Part shown: positions 30,294-41,915 of the stretch, one piece after another
Position numbering within the stretch: position 1 is the stretch's first letter
Layout of the letters: every line of letters begins with the position of its first letter
From: Mesostigma viride
Lineage: Eukaryota; Streptophyta; Mesostigmatophyceae; Mesostigmatales; Mesostigmataceae
Length of the DNA: 64,000 nucleotides
Direction of reading: 5' to 3'
NCBI GenBank assembly: GCA_009746045.1
Contig: RPFO01000072.1
Span: 1,769,269 to 1,833,268, forward strand
The notes under the pieces: model-generated
The model's database searches: none
Seen by the model: only the letters and a program-made list of their open reading frames with translations
Told to the model about the DNA's origin: nothing
Program-made: the position numbers and the translations under genes

Positions 30294-31790
30294 CATTGCC
30301 ATACAAGAAGAAGCTCTCGATCCTAGGTATAGACTACCTCGGGTATCATCATCGTAATTGCTAGCATCGAGATCATTCATACCTACCGACGATGGCCAGC
30401 TGCAAAAGAAAAATGTCGACCAACAGACAGGACCTATCGCCGGGAACCCTCAAGGCAATAAGGGCGAGACAGGCTTTCACCGTTAAGTAAAGTTGTCCAC
30501 ATCGTGCTAAGGAATTTGTGCTAATCTATGAGTACCTATATGGACACTTTGTCGCATTTTTTACATGGCAAATAAGCGATGTATGTGTCATGTAGGCTGC
30601 CATTGGTGCATGCATGCATGGGCCAGCAATGATGGTCAGAGGTACATTGTGCCTATGAGATAATCATCGATTTGTTGATCAGCAAGTGATTCATTACGTG
30701 AGACAACAATATGTTTGGGGGCTAAGCTTCTTACATTGGTCACATGGCCCGCCATAATTGTTTTCTTATGTGTTTAAGGTTAGGACTCTGTTCATGACTG
30801 AACGTCATGAACGCGCTCTATTCATGACATTGATTAATTGATTTTAATTAGTCTCATGTCCATGTTGGGGGACCGGGATCTCTGAATTCCCCAAAGAAGA
30901 TATAGTGGAAGTCACCCCAAGACGTCAATATCCGTCAAGACGTCAATAACAACATGTATTCTGATCAGACATGTATGTCCACAGCTCAGCTAGTAGTCTA
31001 AAATATGGGCCTCGAGCTAATCTTGCACGCAAGCAATGCCTATCATCAAGGATTAATTAATGCCTATCAACAAGGAGACAATCATGCTTGTTAAATTTCC
31101 TAGGACCCACAACTGGGGGGTCGTAGTCTTTGACAATGTCCGCCTGGGCAACGCTACTAATCCTACACATCCGAGGTCCCATGTCTGAATAAGAGGGGTT
31201 GAGCGGATGACGCCAACAGTGTCTGTGCTCTGCATGTCAGCTAAAATCATACCGCGGAGACAAACATATGGCGGTATGTCCAATGTTGGCCACTGCGTCG
31301 CCTAACAGGTTCTTACATGGTCGGCAAGGGCCTGACCATGTAAGAAGATATCTCCCTGGCTGGCCAGTCCACAAGGAACCAGCACAGACCTCATCTGAAT
31401 CAACCTGATTAATTAACTAACTACTTAATTCATTTATTAAACTCATGCCCCCATTAGGGAGTCAAGGAGCATTAGCTAACCCCGATTAATTAATTAATTT
31501 AATTAATTAATTAAACACGTGCTCCTGTTGGGGAGTCACGGAGCACCGAAGTGCTTTTAATCCCTGTGTGTGGACAACAGGAGAAAGGGCAGAGACCCCC
31601 AGTCTCCTTCATGCCTAAGGCATGCCACAGCTGCATTCGGGAACGCTAGCTAAAGGGACACGCCAACGATCCGGCAATCTGTGGGTGCAATAAGACCCAT
31701 GTGAGCATGGCATAACACTAGGAGCGTGGGCAAGTAATCTCATCATAGCCAGGACGTAGCATGGCTGTACTAGGACTATACCCCGATCAA
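30294..31790. other. CACTA-2 interior, no supported gene
   Basis: AT-richer sequence with several (TTAA) runs (about 31050, 31405-31515). No convincing frame; a short minus frame at 31053-31283 has no motif. Confidence 0.35.
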
Positions 31791-32480
31791 TGGATGGATG
31801 GATGGATGGATGGATGGATGGATGGATGGATGGATGGATGGATGGATGGATGGATGGATGGATGGATGGATGGATGGATGGATGGATGGATGGATGGATG
31901 GATGGATGGATGGATGGATGGATGGATGGATGGATGGATGGATGGATGGATGGATGGATGGATGGATGGATGGATGGATGGATGGATGGATGGATGGATG
32001 GATGGATGGATGGATGGATGGATGGATGGATGGATGGATGGATGGATGGATGGATGGATGGATGGATGGATGGATGGATGGATGGATGGATGGATGGATG
32101 GATGGATGGATGGATGGATGGATGGATGGATGGATGGATGGATGGATGGATGGATGGATGGATGGATGGATGGATGGATGGATGGATGGATGGATGGATG
32201 GATGGATGGATGGATGGATGGATGGATGGATGGATGGATGGATGGATGGATGGATGGATGGATGGATGGATGGATGGATGGATGGATGGATGGATGGATG
32301 GATGGATGGATGGATGGATGGATGGATGGATGGATGGATGGATGGATGGATGGATGGATGGATGGATGGATGGATGGATGGATGGATGGATGGATGGATG
32401 GATGGATGGATGGATGGATGGATGGATGGATGGATGGATGGATGGATGGATGGATGGATGGATGGATGGATGGATGGATG
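31791..32480 (+). repeat. (GGAT)n array, about 172 perfect units
   Basis: 690 bp of TGGA tetranucleotide without a visible interruption. All three plus frames encode Met-Asp-Gly-Trp repeats, and the minus strand encodes Ile-His-Pro-Ser. These are not genes. The absence of any base change over 172 units suggests recent expansion or assembly collapse/extension. Confidence 0.97.
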
Positions 32481-32722
32481 TCAGGCTTGTCTTACATGAT
32501 GCAGTGGAACTTTGGTGCTGGAGGGTTAATTGTGGCCCGGTCTGGTTTAGCTTCAGTGCTCTCATGGCGGCCTTCATTTGTAATTATTTGAATGCATGCC
32601 CATTGGGCCATGCATAGTGTATATTTTTTACGCATGCACGCCCATTATGTATCGCTGGGTCCATCCCATCAATGCTTGTTTATTGCCAGGTCTGGTGTAA
32701 GTAAGTTAGTGCTATCTAGTCT

Positions 32723-34690
32723 GTGCCACGAGCCACGAGCCACGAGCCACGAGGTAGCCATGGCTGTCGGAGCTCATAACTTTCACGTTTGAGAGCCGAA
32801 TTCAGCTGTGAATACCACAATCGCTTCGTCTTTCTAAGACGCACATGCTGATATAATTTTCCGACGCTATTACGCAATATACGATGAGCAAACGCCTCTC
32901 GACGCAACGCAGCCTGGCGGCTGCGCTTAGCAATGAAAATACGTCTGCAGCCTCGGCTGCAGCTTCGCCAACCGGCCCAGATGGCAACGGTGACACTAGT
33001 AGTGCACTGGTGCTCGCCCAGCCTTCCGGGCTCGCCTCGCCATCAGCATCGCCTGAACCTAAGCGCAGTCGCTCTGCTGAGCCGCCCTGGGAAGAGCGCT
33101 CCTTTGACATCAACAGCCCCGGCTTCTGGCAACGCAGCGCCGGTTGGTTCATGGAAGACTTGTTTTTCGGCAATCACGCCTCGCTTCTAGCCCTGTGCGT
33201 GCACCTCACGTCCCACAACCGTGGACGCTGGCCTGGTGATGGCCGGCTTGTCGACCCCGCCGAGGCTCTCCCAATCATCCACCGCATGAGTCGCCCCAAG
33301 CTCCAACGCTTCGCCCTCTGCTCCCTTGTTGGACGCTCCGAATCCGAGATCTGGACTCCCAAACCGCCCCCCTTCCCCTCCGAAGCCTCCATCCGCACCC
33401 TCCTCAAGGAAGCTTTCGAGCAGCACGTGACCCCTCTTGCAGCAGATGTGGCGGCAATTGGCGGCACGCTGGCTGCTGAGCTTCCCACCATCCCCACCGC
33501 CACCGCCACCCTCCTCGCCTCCACCCCCCCCCCTCCACCGACTCCATCACCGCCCAGCTCCGTGACATCGACCAGCGCCTCAAGGATAATGCAATCGCTA
33601 TCGAGGTCTTGCAGAACACAGCAGGCCTCACCGCCCAGGCAGTGAAGGACATTGCCGCCAAGCCAGCCCCGGCGGGCCTGGCCGGCGATGCTCCTCCCAT
33701 CACGACCTGGGCGGACATGCTTAAGCAACATACCACCTCCACCACCTCCGCCGTCGCAGCCCAGCTCCAGCGGCAGACGCTTGACCTCCGCGAGGAGGCC
33801 GAGCTCGACAAGCGCAGCCTCAACGCCATACTCAAGAACTTGGACATGGAAGAAGGTGAGAATTCCGAGAAGCTTGCACGTGCGTTTGAGAGCAAAATCC
33901 TTGCACGCATGGGCCTTCTTGGTGAGATCAAGCTGACCGCCCACCGCCTCCCCCGCGCGCGGGGTAAGGCAGGGGCGCCTCCGCTTCTTCTCATCTTTGA
34001 TAGCCCAGCGGACAAGATTTCGTTTCTCAGACGCCGCAAGCGGCTCGCGAATACTCCCTTCACCGTGGACGACGACTTGACCCTGGCACAGCAACAACGG
34101 CGACGGGAGCTATGGCCGACCTACACCCAGCTCCGGCAGACCAAGGCGGGCCAGCCGGTGTACTGGAAGGGGGCGGCCATCTACGTCGGCCACAAGCCCT
34201 GGCAAGCGACCCCCTCGACCACCGCGGCCCCAGCAACTCCAGCCCCAGCCTAGGGGAATACAGCAGTAGTGTAGAATAGTTAGACAGTGGCCTTGTACAT
34301 GCCCGCCTACTACAGGCACTATACCAGCTGAGGCCTAGCCTTTTTAGTCATGTACATGTGTGCCTATGATGAGCCACACTCCAGACGATGCCTAGCCTTA
34401 TTTAGTAATGTTGTGCCCATGCAGGGAGTCACTCTCTGCTGAGAAGCCATGCCATAGCTCCTGTATAGCCATGATGATCTTCCCCCACATGCCACGCTCC
34501 CCCTTAACTGGGCATAGCGCGATACATCATGAGGGTGCAGGTGCCTCGGTGCACCTAGAGCAGGGGTAGCTTACATTCCCACCCTTGCATGAAGTAGCCT
34601 AGAATGTATTAAAAGCCATATGCCCCTTCTCAGGGCTATGTGCTACATCTACTCCCAACGGAGTGATGTTGATAATTAATTAATTAATTA
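32723..34690 (+). mobile_element. ORF1-only non-LTR retroelement, full-length copy 2
   Basis: The 1968-bp copy is flanked by a perfect 9-bp target-site duplication ATCTAGTCT (32714-32722, 34691-34699). It begins with four GCCACGA units and ends with (TAAT)n. It is near-identical to copy 1 throughout, including leader and 3' region. The perfect TSD and high identity indicate recent transposition. It is inserted inside a dispersed repeat that has a related copy at about 56785-57005. Confidence 0.85.
32884..34253 (+). pseudogene. ORF1p-like gene of copy 2, frameshifted
   Basis: Homologous to the intact ORF at 12331-13707 from the first codon to the stop. A small deletion in the C-tract near 33525-33535 shifts the frame. 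The N-terminal frame therefore runs on to 33645 and the C-terminal part (from the region before QNTAGLTAQAVKDIAAKPAP) continues in another frame to 34253. The C-terminal L1 ORF1-like segment (VDDDLTLAQQQRRRELW) is intact. The break lies in a homopolymer, so a sequencing artefact is possible. Confidence 0.75.
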
Positions 34691-34699
34691 ATCTAGTCT

Positions 34700-34890
34700 A
34701 CAAAATCCTCACTACACTTCTCCCCAAAGCGCCCCTTCCGCTTTGGGGGAGGGGGCTTACCCACATGGGCTGGCGTGTGAGCCGGGACATTGGTCTTCCA
34801 CCTCTTCTTGTTCTGCATAGGAACAGAGAGCGAAGAAATGCGGTGTGGGGACCCCTTCTCGTGGTAATGCGTTACATGTACTCCCCACCG
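34700..34890 (+). repeat. Dispersed repeat R, copy 1 (target of retroelement copy 2)
   Basis: Shares AAAGCGCCCCTTCCGCTT, GGCTGGCGTGTGAGC and CCTCTTCTTGTTCTGCATAG with 56785-57005. No coding assignment. Confidence 0.6.
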
Positions 34891-34950
34891 GGCTTTGCTC
34901 TTCATGGGTTCATAAAGACAACAATTATTCAGTAAGAATTTAAAAAATTA

Positions 34951-35047
34951 GGAACATATATCCGTTGGGAGTCACTGTTACACATATACCTGAAAAGGGG
35001 CATATGATTTTAAATACATTCTGAGCTACAACCTGCACGTGCATGGG
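34951..35047 (-). repeat. Truncated, decayed 3' tail of the ORF1-only element
   Basis: On the minus strand this matches the last about 100 bp of the element (AGCTCAGAATGTATTT, then CCTTTTCAGG, then ACTCCCAACGGA). A 5'-truncated insertion that has lost some identity. Confidence 0.55.
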
Positions 35048-36311
35048 TTTAGTTAACTGGCACCTATACTAGAGGCCTGACATGGGGTGGAGCTTCAGTG
35101 CTTCCCCGCCTTCTCCTTCTCCCACACTGGGTGCTCCGCGTCCTTCTTCTCCGGCCCTGCCCATGGGTGCACCGGCCCCGCCTCCTCCTTCTCCTCTCGG
35201 GACGATTCGCGCTCCACGCATGGCTGCAGCATCAGTTAGCACGGGCAAGACATAGCAGTAACCGCGCTATTGCTGTTCTAGCACCAGCCTAGCAGACTGC
35301 CATGATCACTCAGCAAACCCACGACAGCTAAACCCTTGGCTGTCACAACCAGTCCATGCATCATTAAGTATGGGTACAGGGAAAGCTTCCCGCATATCCA
35401 TGGCCATATGGATGGCAGCAACACAACGACTTGCCCCCTAGCCCCCCGTGCACACACAAAAACGTGGGTCGTGGCTTCCACGCCCCATCCGCCATGCATG
35501 ACAGCGCGTACCTTACTCGCATTCACACCGGGCTGCATCCCAGCGCCGTTGCTGTCCCCATGTGACACGTCGGCTGATTAAGCAGACACACAGCAGAGTC
35601 TGATGTAAACCGCTAAACCCCAAACCCATGCAGACCACAGTCAAGGACGCGTGCATGTCAAGCCATGCCAATTGTGAACCGTACAGCAATTTACTTTTCA
35701 AGCCTGAAGAGGTGGATAGCAGATACTAGCCTGGAAGAGGTTACAGGGGCACATGTCCATTAGCGAGCGGAACAACACAGCATACACCCTACAAGCGTAC
35801 CGCACAATGTCCTCCTGCAATTGTCTGCAGATCTCCCAATGCCGCAGACATCTCCACTGCTCTCATGGCGATTGCAAATGCTTCATGCCGCTGACATCTC
35901 CACTGCTCTCATGGCGATTGCAAATGCTTGATGCCGCACCTCTGCTTACAGCAGAAAAGCTTCCTCCGGGCGAGGCACCTGACTGGAACCAACACCCATT
36001 CCTTGGCTTCACAACGTGGCCATGACAGCATCGTGAATCTGCTTCGCCAACGCCCACACTTCAGGACCCGCGCCCTGCACCGCCATGGCCACAGGCTGCA
36101 CCGCTGCAATCGATGCAGCATTCACTGCCTGCGCCGCACCATGTACTGCATGCACGAAAGCCAATCCTGGCTCGGTTATCATGGTCTTGCCCGATTCCTG
36201 CTGCTTCTTCTTCTTCGATGCGGTCATGCGCACTTTATACCCCTTCCTCTCCAAGCACGCCTTCAGCACCTGGCTCGTGCGGTGCTGAATATGCTTCTGA
36301 AGGCGCGCCTT
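35048..36311. other. CACTA-2 interior; short tandem duplication, weak frames
   Basis: A 46-bp unit (TCTCCACTGCTCTCATGGCG core) is duplicated at 35845-35937. A minus frame at 36009-36269 (86 aa, basic KKKKQQ then Ala-rich) lies just downstream of the candidate spliced gene and could be a further exon, but no splice link was established. Confidence 0.35.
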
Positions 36312-36699
36312 CTAAACACGAAATGTTGGCAATGTATGATTCCCAAACGGCATGATAGGCACATAATCAGTCCCATTAATTGCTTTGCGGCAGTCAATGC
36401 ACCAGAACACCTGTTGAAAAAAGAAGGTTATGCGCGCTAGCGATTACCCGCGGCAAGAAGCAATCAACACGCCTCGCTAACAACTGCAACCACAATGTAA
36501 TTCATGACGGGCCACTCACCGCTACCCTGCTCTCCTGATTCAATGTCTCCCCATTCTCAAGGCCTCCATTGTAAACCTCTCCGTCTTCACCATCGTCATC
36601 GTCTTCCTCTTCCTCCACTCCGACGTATCCGTGTTTCCTTTTCCTAAGATACCTAGGGTTGTTCAAGTCGTATGTGCGGCGTTGGCACACTTCCAACAA
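36312..36699 (-). CDS. Candidate two-exon transposon-borne gene (partial)
   Basis: The minus-strand exon 36699-36520 encodes LEVCQRRTYDLNNPRYLRKR, an acidic run (EEEEDDDDGEDGE) and ends RVA at a GTGAGT donor. A 109-bp intron (36519-36411) ends with a pyrimidine-rich TTTTTTCAACAG acceptor. Exon 36410-36312 continues in phase 0 as VFWCIDCRKAINGTDYVPIM and ends at a TAG. The CIDC pair could bind metal. Upstream exons are likely (an open start MASNRGDFILSGLLDEEKAR lies at about 37119 on the same strand). A similar RVA-GTGAGT exon end occurs at 16912. Function is unknown; a CACTA accessory (TnpA-like) protein is possible. Confidence 0.4.
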
Positions 36700-37628
36700 A
36701 ATTTTGGCCGCCTCTACCCATTACCATTTATTCGTACTATCATAACATATCCAGGCGTTTGAAAAATCATTCCCTCGTTCGAACTTCTACCCCTGGGCGT
36801 CCATGACGAGGCAGTCACGACGGGACGCAGATGCACAAAAATAAAACAAGGCGACATCCCTTCAATCATTGACCAAAAAACAGAATACGCGCAGAACTTG
36901 GATTTCAACACCACGCACCCATTACCAGCGAGCACGGCTGGCCTGCAACCGCCATCATTTCATAACCAGAAGCCAGGGCCCACACTCCATCCCGTTACCT
37001 CATCTTCCACGCACGGCTTCCGCTGCTTCCCTCTGCTCTTTCGCATTCTCCGCCAGCAACCTCGCCTTCTCCTCGTCCAACAATCCACTAAGAATAAAAT
37101 CCCCTCTATTGGACGCCATTCAGACGAACTTTGCTAGCGTCTTTTCACCGGCCCCAGCACACATAATCTATAGCCGCTTAATGACAACGGCCGACAACGA
37201 CAACTGCTGAATAGGCGAAAAAGGCTGATAACTACATTTTTATATTTCGCTGCATTTGCTAATAGACACGCACGTTCTCCCACTTCTCCATTACAATATA
37301 ATTATCCATCTGGCCGTGTACAGGCAAAGATCCCCGAAGTAGCTTACTGAAACGTATCTTACAGCATCGGATCACTGGCACCTAATCTACAGGTGGTAGA
37401 TTACCAACCAAGACCCGTCGCGGTAATTTACTCTGTCGGTAATGTACTACCAAAGATGTGCAGTCGTAACGTTACTCTTACTTACGGCTAGTAAAATTAC
37501 TACCAATCATCCTACGTAGTAATGATTACGGCGTTGGATCTCACGCCTCGGATCTAGGTAGTAAGATAAGACCTCGTAATTTACGCCTCGGATGCTTTTT
37601 ACCACCCTCGGACGAAAAGTATAGTGAG

Positions 37629-37688
37629 GCAGCAGTGCAATACAAGGTTCTTCAGTCTCTGATGGACCCATCTCAGCAAGCTGTCTAA
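37629..37688 (+). CDS. C-terminal 19 codons of the copia polyprotein
   Basis: Immediately after the CACTA-2 right TSD, the frame AAVQYKVLQSLMDPSQQAV runs to a TAA at 37686-37688. It joins in frame to VQK at 25642 once the element and one AG are removed. This piece is too short to be found alone and is supported only by the excision logic. Confidence 0.75.
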   Translation, partial: AAVQYKVLQSLMDPSQQAV

Positions 37689-38009
37689 GCTGGTGCCTGG
37701 TTATAGGGCATTGGAGAGCAGATTGTGTGGTAGTGTCAGCATTGTGACTGGCATAATACTTGTATTTTACTCTGTACTAAGGCTCATGGACCATGGTACA
37801 CTCACTCTGATTTTAATCAGGATGCAGCCAGGCTTTGGCTGGGGTTCATGCTGTTGACTACACAAGGTTGACAGGTCCATTACAGACCATGTATTCTATT
37901 TAAAAGAAATGTATATTTGTACATACCTCTCACAATGGTCTGGGAACCTTTATTCTGGGGTTTATAGGGCGGGGTTCGATTCCCTGGTATTATGTTTCTA
38001 CAAGCTGGC
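37689..38009 (+). other. Copia 3' untranslated region, before chromovirus insertion
   Basis: Non-coding sequence between the copia stop and the chromovirus 5' LTR. It resumes after 55440 (shared target CTGGC at 38005-38009 and 55441-55445). Confidence 0.6.
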
Positions 38010-38574
38010 TGTTACGTCGCGTAACAATTCGTTGTAGTTACGGACGTAAATTAGGTCCTTGGCCTCGGTTATTCCTAGGTTACGTGCAGTTCTAGTTTGG
38101 ACATGATTGTCCCCGTACTGTGGTATAGTGGGTGCCTTTGGGCGCCGCGCCGCGTACTATATTAGTGGTCCTTATCCTTTTGTAGAATGTAGTGGACAGG
38201 CGTGCATCTGTGCACCTGCTTGTGTTTCTGTGTTTCTGCAGGCGAGGGCCAGGTCGGCCCGAGCCTGTTGGACCGTTGGTGACCATTTATGCACGTTCCA
38301 CTCCTTGTGTGGTCACCCGGCGTGTGTTAAATGAATTAGCACATATTAGCTTGGGTCACGGCAGTTTAGTTGTGTTTCCTTCCTCTTTTCCTGGAGTAAA
38401 CGGGTTTGATTAAATGGTCTATGGCATATTACAGTAGTACATATGTAAATGCATTGAGATCTGGTTCGTCTCGGTCGTCTTTCGCTAGGGGTGTATATAG
38501 AAGCAGCCTCACTAGTTTAGGTAGTATCAGGACAGGTAGAGGTAGAGGTGGCGGCCGAGGCTTGCGGCGTAACA
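38010..38574 (+). repeat. Chromovirus 5' LTR (565 bp)
   Basis: Starts TGTTACGTCGCGTAAC and ends GGCTTGCGGCGTAACA. Matches the 3' LTR at 54870-55440 except for 6 bp (AACAGT-type) missing near 38117. A TATA-like TACTATATTAG occurs near 38155. The terminal 7 bp form an inverted repeat (TGTTACG/CGTAACA). Confidence 0.93.
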
Positions 38575-38575
38575 A

Positions 38576-38592
38576 TGGACTCGGAGGTAGTT
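38576..38592 (+). promoter_or_regulatory. Candidate primer-binding site
   Basis: One base after the LTR the sequence reads TGGACTCGGAGGTAGTT. TGG at this position would pair with the CCA end of a tRNA primer whose acceptor 3' strand ends CCGAGT-CCA. The cognate tRNA is not identified. Confidence 0.5.
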
Positions 38593-39252
38593 TAGATAGA
38601 GAGCGAGACGACGATCCTTTGCAACATACGTCATTGAATCAACCCTTCCGCGGCTGGGAAAAAGAAGACGACACGTACTTGACAGGTAATGGGCGGGTCG
38701 CCGTCAAGCTAGGAGGATAGTGCTGCCTGATTCAGGACACGCCCTGCCTAGACGTTAGACCTGCTCGAAGCGGAAAATCCTTTCGTATATAGCTCCTGCT
38801 CCTCGTCTTGTTTCCTTAGAAAGATGGTTTACTGCCGTAGACAGTTGCTGGTTTTGGTTCGACGATAGAGAGACGGCTAGCGTCTCGTAGATTACCCTTT
38901 TTCTGCATCGTGCCTGCTTCGTATTTAGACGACCCTTCGCCGGACGCAGAATTCTTGAAACCGGATACTTACGACCACCTGGCGCTGGAAACATCGTCCC
39001 TACGTGCGTCGTCAATCTGGTTCGGTTTCAGACACCCGAGATAAGTCGCCTTCTCCTCGTTCTCCTCATTTGACTGCTCAAGACCTACCAGGTGCGTTAC
39101 CATGAGCCAACGGCGATCTTTTACTGCTCCTTCCCATTCTTCTAGCGATAATAGTCTAGCTAAATATTACGTAGTGATTACGCCTCAATGGTCCTCCATT
39201 TTCCTTTCTTGGTCCGACGCTAGGAAGATCGTTCAGAATCGTGAATATAACG

Positions 39253-41584
39253 TAATCGGTTTTCTCTGAATATAGTTTAATTAACGCATGCGGGAAAGAT
39301 AAGGCCGCCATGCCTTGGCCTGGATGTGGAAGGCTGTCTGCGACATGGGCTGACTAATTCGATCTGTACAAAGGGTTTCCTGCTCGCCCGAATTTTCCTT
39401 GGATGACCCGGTTGTTTATAAGGGTCGGTGGCTATTAATTAGCGGTCCGAGAAAATTAATTGTAGGTTTTATACGACTTCACTTGCAAAGATTCGTGTTT
39501 GGTTGCACCAGCTGAGGTTAGGTGGGGACCTGTAGGGTCGGCTGGGTGCTTACCGAATCTTTGGCTGATTTGGGTTATTTAGTGAGTCGTGATTAATTAT
39601 TGTATAGTGGATTCGGACCGGCCCAAGGGGTCGATGGGCGCGTTTTATGGTTGTCAGTCTTGGGAACCTTGTACAACTACCTGTACGGTTAACGCACTAG
39701 CCTGGGGGTGCGTGGCCACGCTGTTTGTAGTGGCGTTTTCAGCACTGTTCAGGCCGGTGTGTGACGCATGCCGGTGTTAATTAATTTAGGATGATGTCAG
39801 CTTGTGTGTCGGCGGGCCATGCCTTAAGCAAGCTAGGCAGGCAATGATCCGCAATTGTTTCTTTCAGAATGGCGGCAATGGCCGCCTGTGCAAAATTGCA
39901 CATTCTAGCGCGGGTTGCATCTGTCTTGTAGCCGAGGCAGATGGTGGCACAACCGCTAAGTTGTTCGACCAAGCATAGTATAGTTGGTCGTGCAACGGAA
40001 AGAAAATTTAAATTTACCCCCATGTCGTTTTCCCCGGCTGCGGGTCTTTTTGACATGGGCGAAGGATGGGGCGCTACTCCGGCGGTTTGGCCAGCTTCGG
40101 CGGAGCTGTTTATAAGGTTCTAAAACAGCTCTAGTGTCACATCGCAGGCTTGCCACCTTGCGATGGTGCGTGGGACGTGACCTGGACTCAAAAGGTCCCG
40201 AACCAGGTTCCTGTCAGCAACGACCTTTTTTTGTCATAAAATATTTTTTGTGGCGGCAGGTCAGTTGTCCAGCTGCCCCTGCCGAGGAGGGGTGGTTGGG
40301 GACAATAGGAGCCGCGCGAGAGTTGCGCTCCGAAGCTAGAAATTTCCCTATTGCGAGACTCGAGTTGGGGAGGGCGTCTCAGGGAGGCGAGGCTACGCCA
40401 GACCTTTGTCGTTCCTTTTCGTCTCAGCACCTGCTGCGCGGCTCAGTCTATTATGGTGTCGTAAAACCTCTTTCCTTTTTGGACGGTTCCGGAATTGCGA
40501 AATGCTGGCTCTTTTTGAGGGCTTGCTTTTGGGGTGGTCACCGGCTTGTGCCGCATTGTAACCAGCGGGCCCCTGCGGGGGTTAATATAGCCTAGCGCGG
40601 GCTGAGTCGCCATTTAAGATGTTGCGACACGCTCTTTCGCGCACGGTGGTCATGAGTTTAATCGGCGCAATGGGGTTGGCGCCAGGGGGGGGTAATTGGG
40701 TGGAGGCTTCTTGCTTCCGCGTGCGGATTGAGAAACCTTAAGGCCACTGTTAACTGCTGCATTTGTGGCAGGGCTCCACTTATTGTATTCAATCAAATGC
40801 TGGTCTTCTTGGGAGCTGAGTGATCTTAATCGGTTTTCTCTGAATATAGTTTAATTAACGCATGCGGGAAAGATAAGGCCGCCATGCCTTGGCCTGGATG
40901 TGGAAGGCTGTCTGCGACATGGGCTGACTAATTCGATCTGTACAAAGGGTTTCCTGCTCGCCCGAATTTTCCTTGGATGACCCGGTTGTTTATAAGGGTC
41001 GGTGGCTATTAATTAGCGGTCCGAGAAAATTAATTGTAGGTTTTATACGACTTCACTTGCAAAGATTCGTGTTTGGTTGCACCAGCTGAGGTTAGGTGGG
41101 GACCTGTAGGGTCGGCTGGTTGCTTACCGAATCTTTGGCTGATTTGGGTTATTTAGTGAGTCGTGATTAATTATTGTATAGTGGATTCGGACCGGCCCAA
41201 GGGGTCGATGGGCGCGTTTTATGGTTGTCAGTCTTGGGAACCTTGTACAACTACCTGTACGGTTAACGCACTAGCCTGGGGGTGCGTGGCCACGCTGTTT
41301 GTAGTGGCGTTTTCAGCACTGTTCAGGCCGGTGTGTGACGCATGCCGGTGTTAATTAATTTAGGATGATGTCAGCTTGTGTGTCGGCGGGCCATGCCTTA
41401 AGCAAGCTAGGCAGGCAATGATCCGCAATTGTTTCTTTCCCCTCCCTCCCACCCTGGAGGCTTCTTGCTTCCGCGTGCGGATTGAGAAACCTTAAGGCCA
41501 CTGTTAACTGCTGCATTTGTGGCAGGGCTCCACTTATTGTATTCAATCAAATGCTGGTCTTCTTGGGAGCTGAGTGATCTTAAT
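39253..41584 (+). repeat. Duplicated blocks in the chromovirus leader
   Basis: A 613-bp block (39253-39865) recurs at 40827-41439 with about one substitution. A 130-bp block (40701-40830) recurs at 41455-41584. The arrangement A-B-C-A-C suggests tandem duplication of the leader followed by deletion of B in the second unit. Each A copy holds the same 63-codon frame (39589-39780, 41163-41354) with a hydrophobic stretch; whether it is expressed is unknown. Confidence 0.85.
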
Positions 41585-41600
41585 TAGGTATAAGAAATTT

Positions 41601-41822
41601 ATGTCCTTTGAAGAAGCTCAGAAGTTCCTTATAGATCATAGCCAAACAGATTTAGGCCTGCATGTACGCCCTATTCCTCATGGTCGCCCTCCAGTAGAAG
41701 CTCTAGTCTTTGCTACCCCTCCTTCTTCTCCCCCTAAACGGGCTGCATCTGCATCTGCTTCAGATACTCCTCTCACTTTGGAGTTTGGTTCCCTATCCAT
41801 TACTGTTGTTAAAAAGGATTGA
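41601..41822 (+). CDS. Small ORF upstream of gag (73 aa)
   Basis: The ATG at 41601 opens a frame MSFEEAQKFLIDHSQTDLGL followed by a Pro/Ser/Ala-rich segment and SITVVKKD. It ends 93 bp before gag. Unrecognised; it could be a leader peptide affecting gag translation or an accessory protein. Single ORF, so support is limited to composition and position. Confidence 0.35.
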   Translation: MSFEEAQKFLIDHSQTDLGLHVRPIPHGRPPVEALVFATPPSSPPKRAASASASDTPLTLEFGSLSITVVKKD

Positions 41823-41915
41823 TTTTAATTTTGTTCCTGCTGCAGACCTTCAAGGTTTTTCCTTTTTCTTTTGTTGCTTTCTTCTTTTGATTCCTATTCC
41901 TTTACGTAATTAAAG

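Noticed and set aside
31716-31730. CACTAGGAGCG as another CACTA terminus
   Set aside because: No matching inverted terminus, no subterminal array and no TSD.
31761-32617. Long frames encoding MDGW or HPSI repeats on both strands
   Set aside because: They are the translation of a (GGAT)n tetranucleotide array; every frame is open because of the period.
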